DNA of 64,000 nucleotides from positions 1 to 64,000 of the forward strand of contig DASPJL010000129.1 in the NCBI GenBank assembly GCA_035628645.1. Direction: 5' to 3'. Position numbers and translations under genes: made by a program. How positions within the stretch are numbered: position 1 is the stretch's first letter; each line of letters opens with the position of its first letter. Positions 8,357-16,834 of the stretch are shown here, in pieces. Under the pieces are notes generated by a model, which ran no database searches, was not told the origin of the DNA, and saw only the letters and a list, made by a program, of their open reading frames with translations. Source of the DNA: DASPJL01 sp035628645 (GTDB lineage: Bacteria; Bacteroidota; Bacteroidia; Cytophagales; Cyclobacteriaceae).

Positions 8357-10927
8357 TTATTTTTGGTCCAAATTGTTTTCTGAGTCACGATTTTCTCCTT
8401 CTGGTTTTTCTTTATTTTCTCCTTCAATAGCAGTAGTTCCGTCTTCCTCCTTTTCTTCATCTGCCTCTATCAGTTCAATTTTTGCTACGGAAGATATCTC
8501 ATCGGTTTCATTCAGCTTGATGAGTCTTACTCCCTGGGTGGCTCGTCCCATCACTCTAAGATGTTCTACTTCGATTCTTATAGTGATTCCTGACTTGTTA
8601 ATAATCATTAAATCATCCGAATCTTTCACTTCAAGAATGGCTACCAGATGACCTGTCTTTTCTGTAACACTGATGGTTTTAACTCCCTTACCGCCTCTGT
8701 TTGTCACCCTGTATTCTTCGATAGAAGATCTTTTTCCATAGCCTTTTTCTGATACGACAAGTAATTGGGATTCTAAGTTATTGATACAAACCATTCCTAC
8801 AACTTCATCTGTTGCACTTGCCAGGGATACTCCCCTCACTCCGGCAGCAGTCCTTCCCATCGGTCTCACATGCTGTTCATTAAAACGGATAGCTCTACCT
8901 GATTTCAACGCCATTACAATTTCATTATTTCCATTGGTAAGGCTCACGTTCAGAAGTCTGTCTCCTTCATTTATCGTAATCGCATTAATTCCATTTTGCC
9001 TTGGACGAGAATAAGCTTCCAGGGAAGTCTTTTTAATGGTACCTTTAACGGTACACATTATCAGATAGTTATTGTTTATATAGTCTTCGTCCTGTAAGTT
9101 TTTAACGTTTATAACAGCCCGAACCTTGTCTTCCTTTTCAATATTGATAAGGTTTTGGATTGCTCTTCCTTTTGATACTTTATTACCCTCAGGGATCTGG
9201 TATACTTTTTTCCAGAATACTTTGCCGGATTCAGTAAAGATCAGAAGGTAATTGTGCATGGATGCTATAAAAAGATGCTCGGTAAAATCATCTTCTTTGG
9301 TGGAGACGCCTTTTGAACCAACTCCTCCCCTTCCCTGAGTCTTATATTCTATTAAAGGAGTTCTTTTAATATAACCCTGATGCGAAATGGTAATAACCAT
9401 TGCTTCATCGGCAATCATATCTTCTATCGAAAAGTCATCTTCTGATTGAATGATTTCAGTTCTTCTTTCATCCCCATACCTTTCCTTCATTTCCAGAAGT
9501 TCTTCTTTTATGATGCCCATTCTTAACTCTAAGCTTCCCAGAATTTCTTTTAATCGGGTTATTAGTTTTTGAATTTCTTCAAATTCATTAACTATTTTCT
9601 CCCTTTCCATTCCAGTCAATCTTTGCAAACGCATTTCAAGGATAGCTTTGGCTTGTATTTCGCTAAGATTGAAGGAGGTCATTAACCCAGTTTTTGCAGT
9701 TTCCGGATCTCTCGAATTTCTGATCAATGCTATTACTTCATCCAGATGATCCAAGGCTATTAAATACCCTTCTAAAATATGTGCGCGTTTTTCAGCTTCT
9801 CTTAATTCATATTCTGTCCTTCGGGTAATTACCTCATGCCTATGTTCTACAAAACACTGAATCTGATCTTTTAGATTTAAAGTAACGGGTCTGCCTTTCA
9901 CAAGAGCTACTGCATTTACTCCAAAAGAGGATTGAAGTTGTGTATACTTGTAAAGATTATTTAATACAATATTTGGAATGGCATCCTTTTTAAGATCATA
10001 AACTACCCTAAATCCATCTCTGTCTGATTCATCCCTTAGTTCGGAAATCCCTTCAATCTTTTTCTCATTAATCAATTCAGCGGTCCTTTCAATCATAGAT
10101 GCCTTATTTACCATATAAGGTATTTCGGTGACTACAATCTGATCTTTTCCGCTTTTTGTAGTTTGAAACTCTGCCTTTCCTCTGATCACAATCCTTCCTC
10201 TTCCTGTTTCAAATGCAGACTTTACACCCTGATACCCGTATATTGATCCTCCTGTAGGAAAATCAGGCGCAGTTACATGCTGCATTAATTCAGTTATCGT
10301 GATATCGTGATTATCAATATAGGCGATAATTCCGTTAATAATTTCAGTGATATTGTGAGGCGGCATATTGGTAGCCATTCCCACAGCAATTCCTGAAGTT
10401 CCGTTAATTAAAAGGTTGGGAATTTTAGCAGGTAAAACGGTAGGCTCACTTTGAGAATCGTCAAAGTTTGGTTGAAAATCAACCGTGTCTTTATTTAAAT
10501 CAGCAAGTAGTTCTTCAGCTATCCTCTTTAACCGGGCCTCCGTATAACGCATAGCTGCTGGTGGATCACCATCTACAGAACCAAAATTTCCCTGTCCGTC
10601 CACCAAAGGATATCGAAGTGACCAATCCTGCGCCATTCTCACCATCGTGTCATATACAGATGCATCTCCATGAGGGTGATATTTACCAAGGACCTCTCCT
10701 ACTATTCTGGCTGATTTTTTATAAGGTTTATTATAATTAACGCCCAACTCCGACATCCCGTAAAGAACCCTTCGGTGTACAGGTTTTAATCCATCTCTCA
10801 CATCCGGAAGCGCTCGTGATATAATTACCGACATCGAATAATCGATGTATGCGCCCCGCATTTCGTCTTCAATATTTATCGGAATTACATGTCCTCCTGA
10901 TGGTATTATGTTTTCGCCTTCTGCCAT
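8357..10927 (-). CDS. gyrA: DNA gyrase subunit A
   Basis: GyrA cuts and rejoins DNA as part of the A2B2 gyrase that introduces negative supercoils. The 856 residues match full-length GyrA. The N-terminal winged-helix/tower domain carries the active tyrosine Y128 in AAMRYTEARL. The quinolone-region motif is HPHGDASVYDT (about 84-94), with Ala at the E. coli Ser83 position and Asp at the Asp87 position. The C-terminal beta-pinwheel has a GyrA-box variant QGRGGVG, which supports gyrase rather than ParC. It ends with an acidic Glu/Asn-rich tail of about 40 residues. The ATG start gives the usual short leader before the first conserved segment. Confidence 0.97.
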   Translation of the reverse strand: MAEGENIIPSGGHVIPINIEDEMRGAYIDYSMSVIISRALPDVRDGLKPVHRRVLYGMSELGVNYNKPYKKSARIVGEVLGKYHPHGDASVYDTMVRMAQDWSLRYPLVDGQGNFGSVDGDPPAAMRYTEARLKRIAEELLADLNKDTVDFQPNFDDSQSEPTVLPAKIPNLLINGTSGIAVGMATNMPPHNITEIINGIIAYIDNHDITITELMQHVTAPDFPTGGSIYGYQGVKSAFETGRGRIVIRGKAEFQTTKSGKDQIVVTEIPYMVNKASMIERTAELINEKKIEGISELRDESDRDGFRVVYDLKKDAIPNIVLNNLYKYTQLQSSFGVNAVALVKGRPVTLNLKDQIQCFVEHRHEVITRRTEYELREAEKRAHILEGYLIALDHLDEVIALIRNSRDPETAKTGLMTSFNLSEIQAKAILEMRLQRLTGMEREKIVNEFEEIQKLITRLKEILGSLELRMGIIKEELLEMKERYGDERRTEIIQSEDDFSIEDMIADEAMVITISHQGYIKRTPLIEYKTQGRGGVGSKGVSTKEDDFTEHLFIASMHNYLLIFTESGKVFWKKVYQIPEGNKVSKGRAIQNLINIEKEDKVRAVINVKNLQDEDYINNNYLIMCTVKGTIKKTSLEAYSRPRQNGINAITINEGDRLLNVSLTNGNNEIVMALKSGRAIRFNEQHVRPMGRTAAGVRGVSLASATDEVVGMVCINNLESQLLVVSEKGYGKRSSIEEYRVTNRGGKGVKTISVTEKTGHLVAILEVKDSDDLMIINKSGITIRIEVEHLRVMGRATQGVRLIKLNETDEISSVAKIELIEADEEKEEDGTTAIEGENKEKPEGENRDSENNLDQK

Positions 10928-11086
10928 ATTAAATTATTATAAAAACTGTGCAAGATACACAAAAATCTATTGTCATGGGCATCAATTTAATGATCTGAAC
11001 CCTTCTGATTTAAGAAAATTTTAATGTTTTTGATAGTAACAAATCCTGAATAGGTGTAGTTGATTTTTACACCCGCTACTTCGTCC

Positions 11087-12172
11087 TTAATAAGGATCCA
11101 TTCTCCTTTTGTTTTTACCTCTTTCTCTTATGAATTTCCGGTCTTCTTCCCCATAGTTAGGATTTTGCAATCGTTGAAAAGGGTTTCCCCTAAATACCCG
11201 CCCTCCATGGTAATGATGAACCCTCACTCCACAAGCCCTGATAGGACATTTACGAACCAAAGGAATGCTGTAACTGATACCCCAGGTTACATAAAATGTA
11301 ATCATCTTGTGGTTATTCACCGGAAAATCAAAATCCCTAAGCTCGAAAGGTTGAGTTTTGTATTCGAGTGAAGGCTTTAGAAACATTCTGAAATATTCGG
11401 AATATTTTCTTTCCATGGTTATCCCTAAATTGACGAATGGTCTCATGGAATTATTTGCAGTATTAACAGAAGGACTTCCTTTGTATACCCCAGCTTCCAA
11501 ATCGAGAAGGTAACCATACAAACGATTCTCAAAATAAGTATAGCCAAGATGACCGTAAAACTTTTTAAAGCTCCCTGTTCCTTTCAAATTGTAGACATCT
11601 AAAGAATTTTCAAAAGCATTGGGCTTTAGCTTTTTCATAAAATAGAAATCATAAGATGTTCCTCCTCCCAATCTTACTTTCCCAAAATCGAATAACATCT
11701 GAAAATGAAAGGGAATATTTGAACCCAGTCCTTTATATTTTACAGTAGATGTATCAATTTGATTATCATCCTGATTAAAATAGCCATAATTATACCTCCC
11801 GCTTTGCCAGGAGGTTAACCCATAACCAGAAGAAAAATTAAATTGAAATCTTTCCAGCAATAATGCTACCTTACTTGGACCTTTTTTAATTTTAAAGGCT
11901 GATTCACCCTGTTTTATTGACGGTGATTGGATTGTATCCTGGTTTTCACCATCAATGTTTTCTTCGTCATATTCCTCTTCGTCGTCATAGCCATAGTCGT
12001 CTTCTTCTATGTCTTCTTCCAAAGGCTCTTCTTCTGAAACCTCCTCCGATTCCTCAATTAGCTGTTCCTGCTTTTCCTTTTTCCTTTCCTTTTTAGATCG
12101 CTTTTTTTGAGCAAGGGAAATTGAAGAAGTTAAAATGATAAGAATCAAAGTAAGTTTTAAAACTTTTAACAT
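11087..12172 (-). CDS. Outer-membrane beta-barrel-like protein with acidic N-terminal segment
   Basis: This is a 361-residue exported protein. A signal peptide ends near SISLAQ (residue 22), followed by a strongly basic patch (23-35), then a very acidic segment (39-77, mostly Glu/Asp). From about 100 on, alternating aromatic and polar strands such as FNFSSGYGLTSW and RLYGYLLDLEAGVYKG suggest a small outer-membrane barrel. The C-terminus is basic (KNKRRMDPY) and contains CPIRACG, two cysteines that could pair. I recognise no named family. It is monocistronic, 159 bases from gyrA on the same strand. Confidence 0.75.
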   Translation of the reverse strand: MLKVLKLTLILIILTSSISLAQKKRSKKERKKEKQEQLIEESEEVSEEEPLEEDIEEDDYGYDDEEEYDEENIDGENQDTIQSPSIKQGESAFKIKKGPSKVALLLERFQFNFSSGYGLTSWQSGRYNYGYFNQDDNQIDTSTVKYKGLGSNIPFHFQMLFDFGKVRLGGGTSYDFYFMKKLKPNAFENSLDVYNLKGTGSFKKFYGHLGYTYFENRLYGYLLDLEAGVYKGSPSVNTANNSMRPFVNLGITMERKYSEYFRMFLKPSLEYKTQPFELRDFDFPVNNHKMITFYVTWGISYSIPLVRKCPIRACGVRVHHYHGGRVFRGNPFQRLQNPNYGEEDRKFIRERGKNKRRMDPY

Positions 12173-12414
12173 CTATAATTTTAGTGACATGGCCTTTTAT
12201 TCCACGAAAGCGCAATAAACGAATTTATTTAGTCTTCTTAAATAAATTTTTAAACGAAAAAGCATGTGCTGATTATATCCGCTGATAATTATTAAGAATA
12301 TCAAATTAAAAAGAGACCAAAAAATGAATTACATAAATTCGCTTTTTAATTATCAGCATTAACAAAAAAAAAGTAGCGCCGTACCTTATTAATGTAATCA
12401 ATTAAAATAAGGCT

Positions 12415-13080
12415 ATGGAAAAATTAAAATTATTTTTATTTGCACTTGCCACGACTGCATTATTGTATTCTTGTGAAACGAAAAGACAAGAAGGAGGCAG
12501 TGAAGGATCGGGTCAAGGGCAAGGTTTTGAAGAAGAAACCACCAATGATGTCAATGACTTAGCCGAAGATCCGGTGGACAATGCCGAAGAGGCTAACGAG
12601 AACAAATTTGAATCAAACTCAGCTGCCAGTGATGCAGAATTTATGGTAGAAGCAGCAGAAGGCGGAATGTTTGAAGTGGAGGCCGCGAGACTGGCCCAAA
12701 GCAAAGCAAGCTCTCAAAAAGTAAAGGATTTCGCTATGCACATGGAAAAAGAACATTCTAAAGCCAATGATGAATTGAAGGCTTTGGCTGCTCAAAAAAA
12801 TGTGACGCTACCGAAAACATTAAGCAATGACAAAATGGAAAAAATTCAGGAATTGACCAATTTGTCCGGAACAGAGTTCGATAAAGAATATATGGACATT
12901 ATGGTAGAAGACCATAAAAAAGATGTAAATACCTTTGAAAGCGAAGCAAAAGGCGAAACTCAGGGAGAAGTAGAAGCCTGGGCAGCTAAAACTTTGCCAG
13001 TCCTTCAAAATCATCTTGAAATGGCAAAACAAACTAAGGATGAAGTAGATAATCTCGGGGGAAACAACAACAATCTGTAA
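12415..13080 (+). CDS. DUF4142 lipoprotein
   Basis: The 221-residue protein has a lipoprotein signal ending in LLYSC (Cys20), a Gly/Glu/Asp-rich linker (21-70), and a four-helix domain (about 72-213) typical of DUF4142. Signature stretches are SQKVKDFAMHMEKEHSKAND and KEYMDIMVEDHKKDVNTFE, whose His and Glu residues resemble ferritin-like helices. Function is not established; members are envelope proteins often linked to stress. The C-terminus is a short Asn run. It stands alone with its own terminator at 13096-13132. No sigma or anti-sigma gene is adjacent. Confidence 0.88.
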   Translation: MEKLKLFLFALATTALLYSCETKRQEGGSEGSGQGQGFEEETTNDVNDLAEDPVDNAEEANENKFESNSAASDAEFMVEAAEGGMFEVEAARLAQSKASSQKVKDFAMHMEKEHSKANDELKALAAQKNVTLPKTLSNDKMEKIQELTNLSGTEFDKEYMDIMVEDHKKDVNTFESEAKGETQGEVEAWAAKTLPVLQNHLEMAKQTKDEVDNLGGNNNNL

Positions 13081-13095
13081 TTTAATATTAAATAC

Positions 13096-13132
13096 AAAAA
13101 AAAGAGCGATATGAACTTATTGCTCTTTTTTT
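13096..13132 (+). terminator. Intrinsic terminator after DUF4142 gene
   Basis: An A-tract, then GAGCGAT with ATTGCTC (one G-T pair) around an 8-base loop, then a T-run. It begins 16 bases after the stop codon. Confidence 0.85.
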
Positions 13133-13171
13133 ATGTGTTTAAAATAAAAAATAAAGAATCTTTGTTTTCGA

Positions 13172-13202
13172 TTTGCAAATAAAGATTAAAACTCTATTTT
13201 TG
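13172..13202 (+). promoter_or_regulatory. Promoter of tRNA-Asp (Bacteroidota consensus)
   Basis: TTTG at 13172-13175 and TATTTTTG at 13195-13202 are separated by exactly 19 bases. This fits the known Bacteroidota consensus TTTG-N19-21-TAnnTTTG with no mismatch. The -7 element ends 12 bases before the tRNA. Confidence 0.85.
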
Positions 13203-13214
13203 CATCACAATTTT

Positions 13215-13288
13215 GGAGTGGTAGTTCAGCTGGTTAGAATGCCTGCCTGTCACGCAGGAGGTCGCGGGTTCGAGTCCCGTCCATTCCG
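13215..13288 (+). tRNA. tRNA-Asp (anticodon GTC)
   Basis: A 74-nt cloverleaf can be drawn. The acceptor is GGAGTGG with CCATTCC (one G-T pair). The D arm contains AGTTCAGCTGGTTAGA. The anticodon arm is CCTGC-CTGTCAC-GCAGG with GTC at the anticodon. The T arm has GGTTCGAGTCC. The discriminator base is G, as expected for Asp, and no CCA is encoded. Confidence 0.97.
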
Positions 13289-13304
13289 CAGATTGAAACC
13301 TAAG

Positions 13305-13336
13305 AGCCTTGATAGATCACTATCGGGGCTTTTTTG
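13305..13336 (+). terminator. Terminator of tRNA-Asp
   Basis: An 11-bp stem (13305-13315 with 13320-13330, two G-T pairs) with loop ATCA, followed by six T residues. It lies 16 bases after the tRNA. Confidence 0.88.
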
Positions 13337-13463
13337 ATTTTAGTCGGTAGCAACTTTTAGGGATCTGGGATCTGTCGGAAAAGTTGAGGGGAATGCATTT
13401 TTCAACTTAATATTGAACAGATGTCTTTTAGAAGTACCCACCTTAGAATAATACCAATTATGC

Positions 13464-13507
13464 CTACACCGAAGGAAGAGCGAACCTACAGCGAACCTAC
13501 AGCGAAC
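13464..13507. repeat. 11-bp tandem array (four units), YTAYAGYGA family
   Basis: Four contiguous 11-bp units read CTACACCGAAG, GAAGAGCGAAC, CTACAGCGAAC and CTACAGCGAAC. The last two are identical. The period is not a multiple of three, so this is not a coding repeat. The unit resembles the TTATAGYGANN units of the array at 39324-39367. No function known to me. Confidence 0.75.
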
Positions 13508-13637
13508 CTAGAAAATTCCAGGAAAACGGTTTAAAAATTAGAATAATACAAAAACCTTATTTTTATCGGTGAAAAAATTGAAAGTTCTGGCGGTCCGTCA
13601 GTTTTATCAATTTTTCCAACAGTAGTTTGAGCCCTTA

Positions 13638-13958
13638 CTACATTGTCTGCCTTTTCAACAAATAGTGGTAAACATTTTGATTACCAACTGTCATAACGTA
13701 AGAATCAACAAAAACCCATCCTTGTTCACTCATGAAATTTAATGCATCGACTATTGAATTAAATTTAATGACCTTTCCATCTTCATCTTTAAGTCTTGCA
13801 TCACTGAAATACTTTTTTTCTTCTCCAAAGTCCACAGAGATAGCTACTTTATGACTTAACGGCCTCGATTTGGCAATAATCATTGCATAGACCTCTTTGT
13901 TTTGACTATAGGCATCGAACCCGATTATAATAAAAATTAATATAATAAGTTTTTTCAT
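13638..13958 (-). CDS. Small secreted hypothetical protein
   Basis: I take the internal ATG at 13958, because the residues after it (MKKLIILIFIIIGFDAYSQ) form a standard signal peptide; an upstream ATG at 14009 would add 17 non-conserved-looking residues. The mature part of about 85 residues ends with a segment like ALNFMSEQGWVFVDSYV and YHYLLKR. That resembles the C-terminal half of small DUF4177-like proteins, in which a Gly-Trp pair precedes a beta strand. It is a likely periplasmic protein without an assigned function. A 60-aa frame lies just upstream on the same strand. Confidence 0.65.
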   Translation of the reverse strand: MKKLIILIFIIIGFDAYSQNKEVYAMIIAKSRPLSHKVAISVDFGEEKKYFSDARLKDEDGKVIKFNSIVDALNFMSEQGWVFVDSYVMTVGNQNVYHYLLKRQTM

Positions 13959-14014
13959 ATTATTTAGTGATTTTAACTTGCATGTTTTTATTAATAATAA
14001 TCGTACCAAATGCC

Positions 14015-14197
14015 TTATAAATCAACCGTTCTAGTAAGGGAAAAATTAGTCGAGTCAATTCTGAACCAATCCTCCGAAAATGTATCTTCTATCTCTTTTC
14101 CAAATTTCAACATTGCAAGGTTCGAAACCATAGTTTCAATATCTATTAAATAATATTTATAATCGTAAAAACTAAACCTCGATTTTTCAATATGCAT
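14015..14197 (-). CDS. Possible small protein (60 aa), divergent from PhoX gene
   Basis: The frame has coding-like codon use and a composition unlike a shadow frame. It opens at an ATG inside the palindrome ATGCAT (14192-14197), whose other strand supplies the start of the PhoX-like gene, so the two starts overlap by six bases. There is no signal peptide and no family I recognise. It could be a remnant of a longer gene or a cytoplasmic small protein ahead of the secreted one. Confidence is low. Confidence 0.35.
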   Translation of the reverse strand: MHIEKSRFSFYDYKYYLIDIETMVSNLAMLKFGKEIEDTFSEDWFRIDSTNFSLTRTVDL

Positions 14198-15565
14198 TCC
14201 AGAAGAAACTTCATTAAATTATCAGCTACCGTTAGCATAGGTTTTATTGGCCTTAATCGATTTGCTCAAGGTTGTACACCAAAAGACGGACTTGGGTATG
14301 GGGATCTTATTCCCGATCCTAAAGGAATTCTTGATTTGCCTAAGGGTTTTACTTATAAAATTATTTCAGAAACAGGCACTAAAATGACAGATGGGTTTTA
14401 TTTACCCGGCGCGCCGGATGGAATGGCTACATTTTCCAGCACAAATGGAAAAACCATTCTGATCAGAAATCATGAATTAAATGCCGGGAATGCGGAAATT
14501 GGCCCGTTTGGAAAAAACAACGAATTGCTAACCAAGATAGACAAAAGCAAGGTTTATGATTTTGGAAAAGGTATAAAACCTGGAATGGGGGGCACCACGA
14601 CTTTAGTTTATGACGAAGATTCACAAAAGGTAGAAACCGAATATTTAAGTCTTGCCGGAACAATTCGTAATTGCGCTGGCGGCCCAACGCCTTGGAACTC
14701 ATGGATCACCTGTGAGGAAACAATAGAAAAAGTTGGGGGTATGGACGGCGCCCTGGAAAAAGATCATGGATATACTTTTGAAGTACCTGCCTCTGCCAAG
14801 GTTGGATTAGCAGAACCGGTTCCCATAAAAGGGATGGGCCGATTTAACCATGAAGCAGTATGTGTAGATCCAAGGACAAATATTGTTTACCTTACCGAGG
14901 ACAGGCCAGATGGCTTGATTTACAGGTATCTTCCAAATGATATTAAAAATATTCATAAGGGCGGGAAACTACAGGCCCTGGCGGTAAAAGGATCTAAGAG
15001 CATGGATACAAGAAATTGGGAGAACTTAACTACGCCTAAGTTGGATAAAAATAAAGAGGTGGAAGTAGAATGGATTCATCTTGAAAATGTAGAGGCCCCA
15101 GATGATGACCTTCGTCTCAGAGGGTTTGAAAGTGGTGCGGCACGCTTTGCCAGGGGCGAAGGAATGTGGTTTGGGAATGATGAAATTTTCTTTGCCTGTA
15201 CAAGTGGTGGCACTAATAATCAGGGCCAAATATTTAAATATCTCCCCAGCTCCAAGGAGGGAACTGCTGAAGAAAAGGGGAATCCCGGAAAACTGGAACT
15301 TTTCATAGAGCCGAACGACTCAGCCATCTTAAAAAGTTGTGATAACCTTACCGTTGCTCCCTGGGGTGATATAATTGTTTGTGAAGATGATAAAGCGCCT
15401 TTCGTCTTGGGAATAACCCCTGAGGGACAGATATATAAATTTGCAAGAAATGCAGGTCATCAGTCTGAGTTTGCTGGAGCAACTTTTTCGCCGAGTGGAA
15501 AAACTTTATTTGTAAACATGCAAGGAGCCGGGCTTACTTTGGCAATTACAGGACCGTGGAAGTAA
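14192..15565 (+). CDS. PhoX-family alkaline phosphatase (DUF839), Tat-exported
   Basis: The protein (457 aa) begins with a twin-arginine signal: SRRNFIKL at 3-10, then a hydrophobic stretch, and Cys28 soon after, so it may also be lipid-anchored. The rest is the six-bladed PhoX fold. Conserved-looking blocks are NHELNAG, GGTTTLVYD, CAGGPTPWNSWITCEE, MGRFNHEAV and LTEDRPDGLIYRY. PhoX enzymes are calcium/iron-dependent phosphomonoesterases that release phosphate in the periplasm; folding before export explains the Tat signal. The ATG at 14192 is the only start that keeps the signal intact. It is followed by a hairpin at 15573-15620. No pho-box is identified. Confidence 0.87.
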   Translation: MHSRRNFIKLSATVSIGFIGLNRFAQGCTPKDGLGYGDLIPDPKGILDLPKGFTYKIISETGTKMTDGFYLPGAPDGMATFSSTNGKTILIRNHELNAGNAEIGPFGKNNELLTKIDKSKVYDFGKGIKPGMGGTTTLVYDEDSQKVETEYLSLAGTIRNCAGGPTPWNSWITCEETIEKVGGMDGALEKDHGYTFEVPASAKVGLAEPVPIKGMGRFNHEAVCVDPRTNIVYLTEDRPDGLIYRYLPNDIKNIHKGGKLQALAVKGSKSMDTRNWENLTTPKLDKNKEVEVEWIHLENVEAPDDDLRLRGFESGAARFARGEGMWFGNDEIFFACTSGGTNNQGQIFKYLPSSKEGTAEEKGNPGKLELFIEPNDSAILKSCDNLTVAPWGDIIVCEDDKAPFVLGITPEGQIYKFARNAGHQSEFAGATFSPSGKTLFVNMQGAGLTLAITGPWK

Positions 15566-15572
15566 TTTTCAA

Positions 15573-15620
15573 AGTTGGAAGCGGGAAGACGGAAGTTTAA
15601 AAAGCTTCCCACTTCTAACT
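15573..15620 (+). terminator. Inverted repeat between phoX-like gene and yebC
   Basis: The arms 15573-15588 (AGTTGGAAGCGGGAAG) and 15605-15620 pair over 16 positions with two mismatched or wobble pairs and a 16-base loop. An ATTTTTA tract follows. It sits between two convergent genes and can serve both. The same GGAAGTGGGAAG wording recurs near 46.2 and 48.8 kb. Confidence 0.65.
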
Positions 15621-15624
15621 ATTT

Positions 15625-16332
15625 TTACCCAACATTATGATACACAGCCGTTACATCATCATCCTGCTCAAATTTCTCAATCAAGTTCATAATTTCATCC
15701 TCTTGTTCATGATTCAATTCAACAGTTGTATTTGGAATCCTTTGAAGGGTTGCTGATTTTACATGTATTCCTTTTTCCTCTAAAAATTTTTGCATGTGGG
15801 CAAATTCGGAAAACGCAGAATGCACTGTAATTTCGCCTTCTTCTTCAATAATTTCTTCTAAACCATAATCAATTAGTTCTAACTCCAGCTCCTCCTTATC
15901 ATAGCCATTTGCATCAAATTTGAATACACCCTTCCTGGTAAAAATAAAATCCAACGAGCCTGTTTTCCCCAGTGTCCCCCCTCCTCTTGTAAAGTACATC
16001 CTCACATTGGCAACCGTTCTTGTAGAATTATCAGTAGCTGTCTCCACCAGAATTGCTACCCCATAAGGTCCATAACCTTCGTACACCACCTCTTCATATT
16101 CCTTTTCATCTTTGGCAGAAGCTCGTTTAATTGCCGCCTCAATTCTATCCTTCGGCATGTTATCCGTTTTTGCATTTTGAATTAAGGACCGCAGGCGAGG
16201 GTTGGTTTCAGGATCAGGGCCACCGTTCTTTACAGCTATTGAAATTTCTTTACCATATTTCGTAAATGTTTTGGACATCCAATCCCATCTTTTCTCCTTT
16301 CGGCCCCTTCTGAATTCAAATGCTCTTCCCAT
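15625..16332 (-). CDS. YebC/PmpR (TACO1) family protein
   Basis: The 235 residues fit the family. The N-terminus is MGRAFEFRRGRKEKRW, then the conserved KTFTKYGKEISIAVKNGG and TDNMPKDRIEAAIKRA, then the hallmark YEGYGPYGVAILVE (about 89-102). The rest forms the three-domain YebC fold with a conserved TRGGG turn. Older annotation calls these transcriptional regulators; recent work on TACO1/YebC proteins links them to translation, helping ribosomes at proline-rich stretches. It acts in the cytoplasm. It is monocistronic on the minus strand. Confidence 0.94.
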   Translation of the reverse strand: MGRAFEFRRGRKEKRWDWMSKTFTKYGKEISIAVKNGGPDPETNPRLRSLIQNAKTDNMPKDRIEAAIKRASAKDEKEYEEVVYEGYGPYGVAILVETATDNSTRTVANVRMYFTRGGGTLGKTGSLDFIFTRKGVFKFDANGYDKEELELELIDYGLEEIIEEEGEITVHSAFSEFAHMQKFLEEKGIHVKSATLQRIPNTTVELNHEQEDEIMNLIEKFEQDDDVTAVYHNVG

Positions 16333-16647
16333 AAGTTTTAACTATTGTTTATTAAACAGGCTTTTATAACTGCCGGCAAAGATAAAATAAATAGAAACTA
16401 CAGTAAATATTTCCGGCTTATTTGAACTGGATTTTTTTCTTTTAAATAGAATGAATCCATATTAAAATTAATTCATATAATTTTAAAGAAAATCTTGTAT
16501 CATATTCGTTTAAATTATTTAGAATTATACTTTAGATCAGTTTGTGAAGCGGACCTGTGTCTTTTTAAATTATCCAAACTATTCTTGTTGCAAAATACCA
16601 GACATAAAATAGCCAGGATTATAAATCATCGGTGGCATTAAAAATTT

Positions 16648-16665
16648 AATTATATACACATGAAA
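16648..16665. repeat. Direct repeat AATTATATACACATGAAA, copy a
   Basis: Identical 18-base sequence recurs at 16735-16752, 87 bases away, and with one difference at 39171-39188. Confidence 0.75.
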
Positions 16666-16694
16666 TGGGCATAAACAGAAGCATATCAAAATGT

Positions 16695-16752
16695 GGATGA
16701 ATATTATGCGAATTCCATGTGACAATTAAAAAACAATTATATACACATGAAA
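16695..16752. repeat. 58-bp dispersed element, copy 1
   Basis: It starts GGATGAATA, contains CCATGTG and TAAAAAAC, and ends in AATTATATACACATGAAA. It aligns with 39131-39188 at about 52 of 59 columns with two single-base gaps. Both copies are intergenic. I do not recognise the element. Confidence 0.75.
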
Positions 16753-16834
16753 CCCTCATGGAACAAAGTAAAACAAAAGGAATGAAAATGGCAGAGGGTT
16801 CCATATGTTCCCATGAATTTAAAAACATTTACGT

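Larger units (their letters stand above)
13289..13637. other. Spacer between tRNA-Asp and hypothetical gene
   Basis: It contains the tRNA terminator and the 11-bp tandem array at 13464-13507. A further GC-containing hairpin-like tract (AAAATTGAAAGTTCTGGCG, then AGTTTTATCAATTTTT) lies near 13574-13616 and may terminate the minus-strand gene. No gene is seen. Confidence 0.5.
16333..16834. other. 502-bp spacer carrying dispersed repeats
   Basis: AT-rich. The second half holds two copies of AATTATATACACATGAAA (16648-16665 and 16735-16752) and the 58-bp dispersed element. Inverted ATGGAAC / GTTCCAT copies flank 16759-16803. No long frame is credible; a frame ATG-AAA-CCC... of 12 codons ends near 16788. 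Confidence 0.5.

Noticed and set aside
11060..11371. 103-codon plus-strand frame near 11.1-11.4 kb
   Set aside because: It is antisense to the outer-membrane protein and shows no coding pattern of its own.
13464..13507. CRISPR or coding repeat
   Set aside because: The period of 11 is not a multiple of three and is too short for a CRISPR.
16646..16828. 60-codon minus-strand frame
   Set aside because: It reads across the dispersed repeats and has repeated CVYN segments that come only from the DNA repeats.
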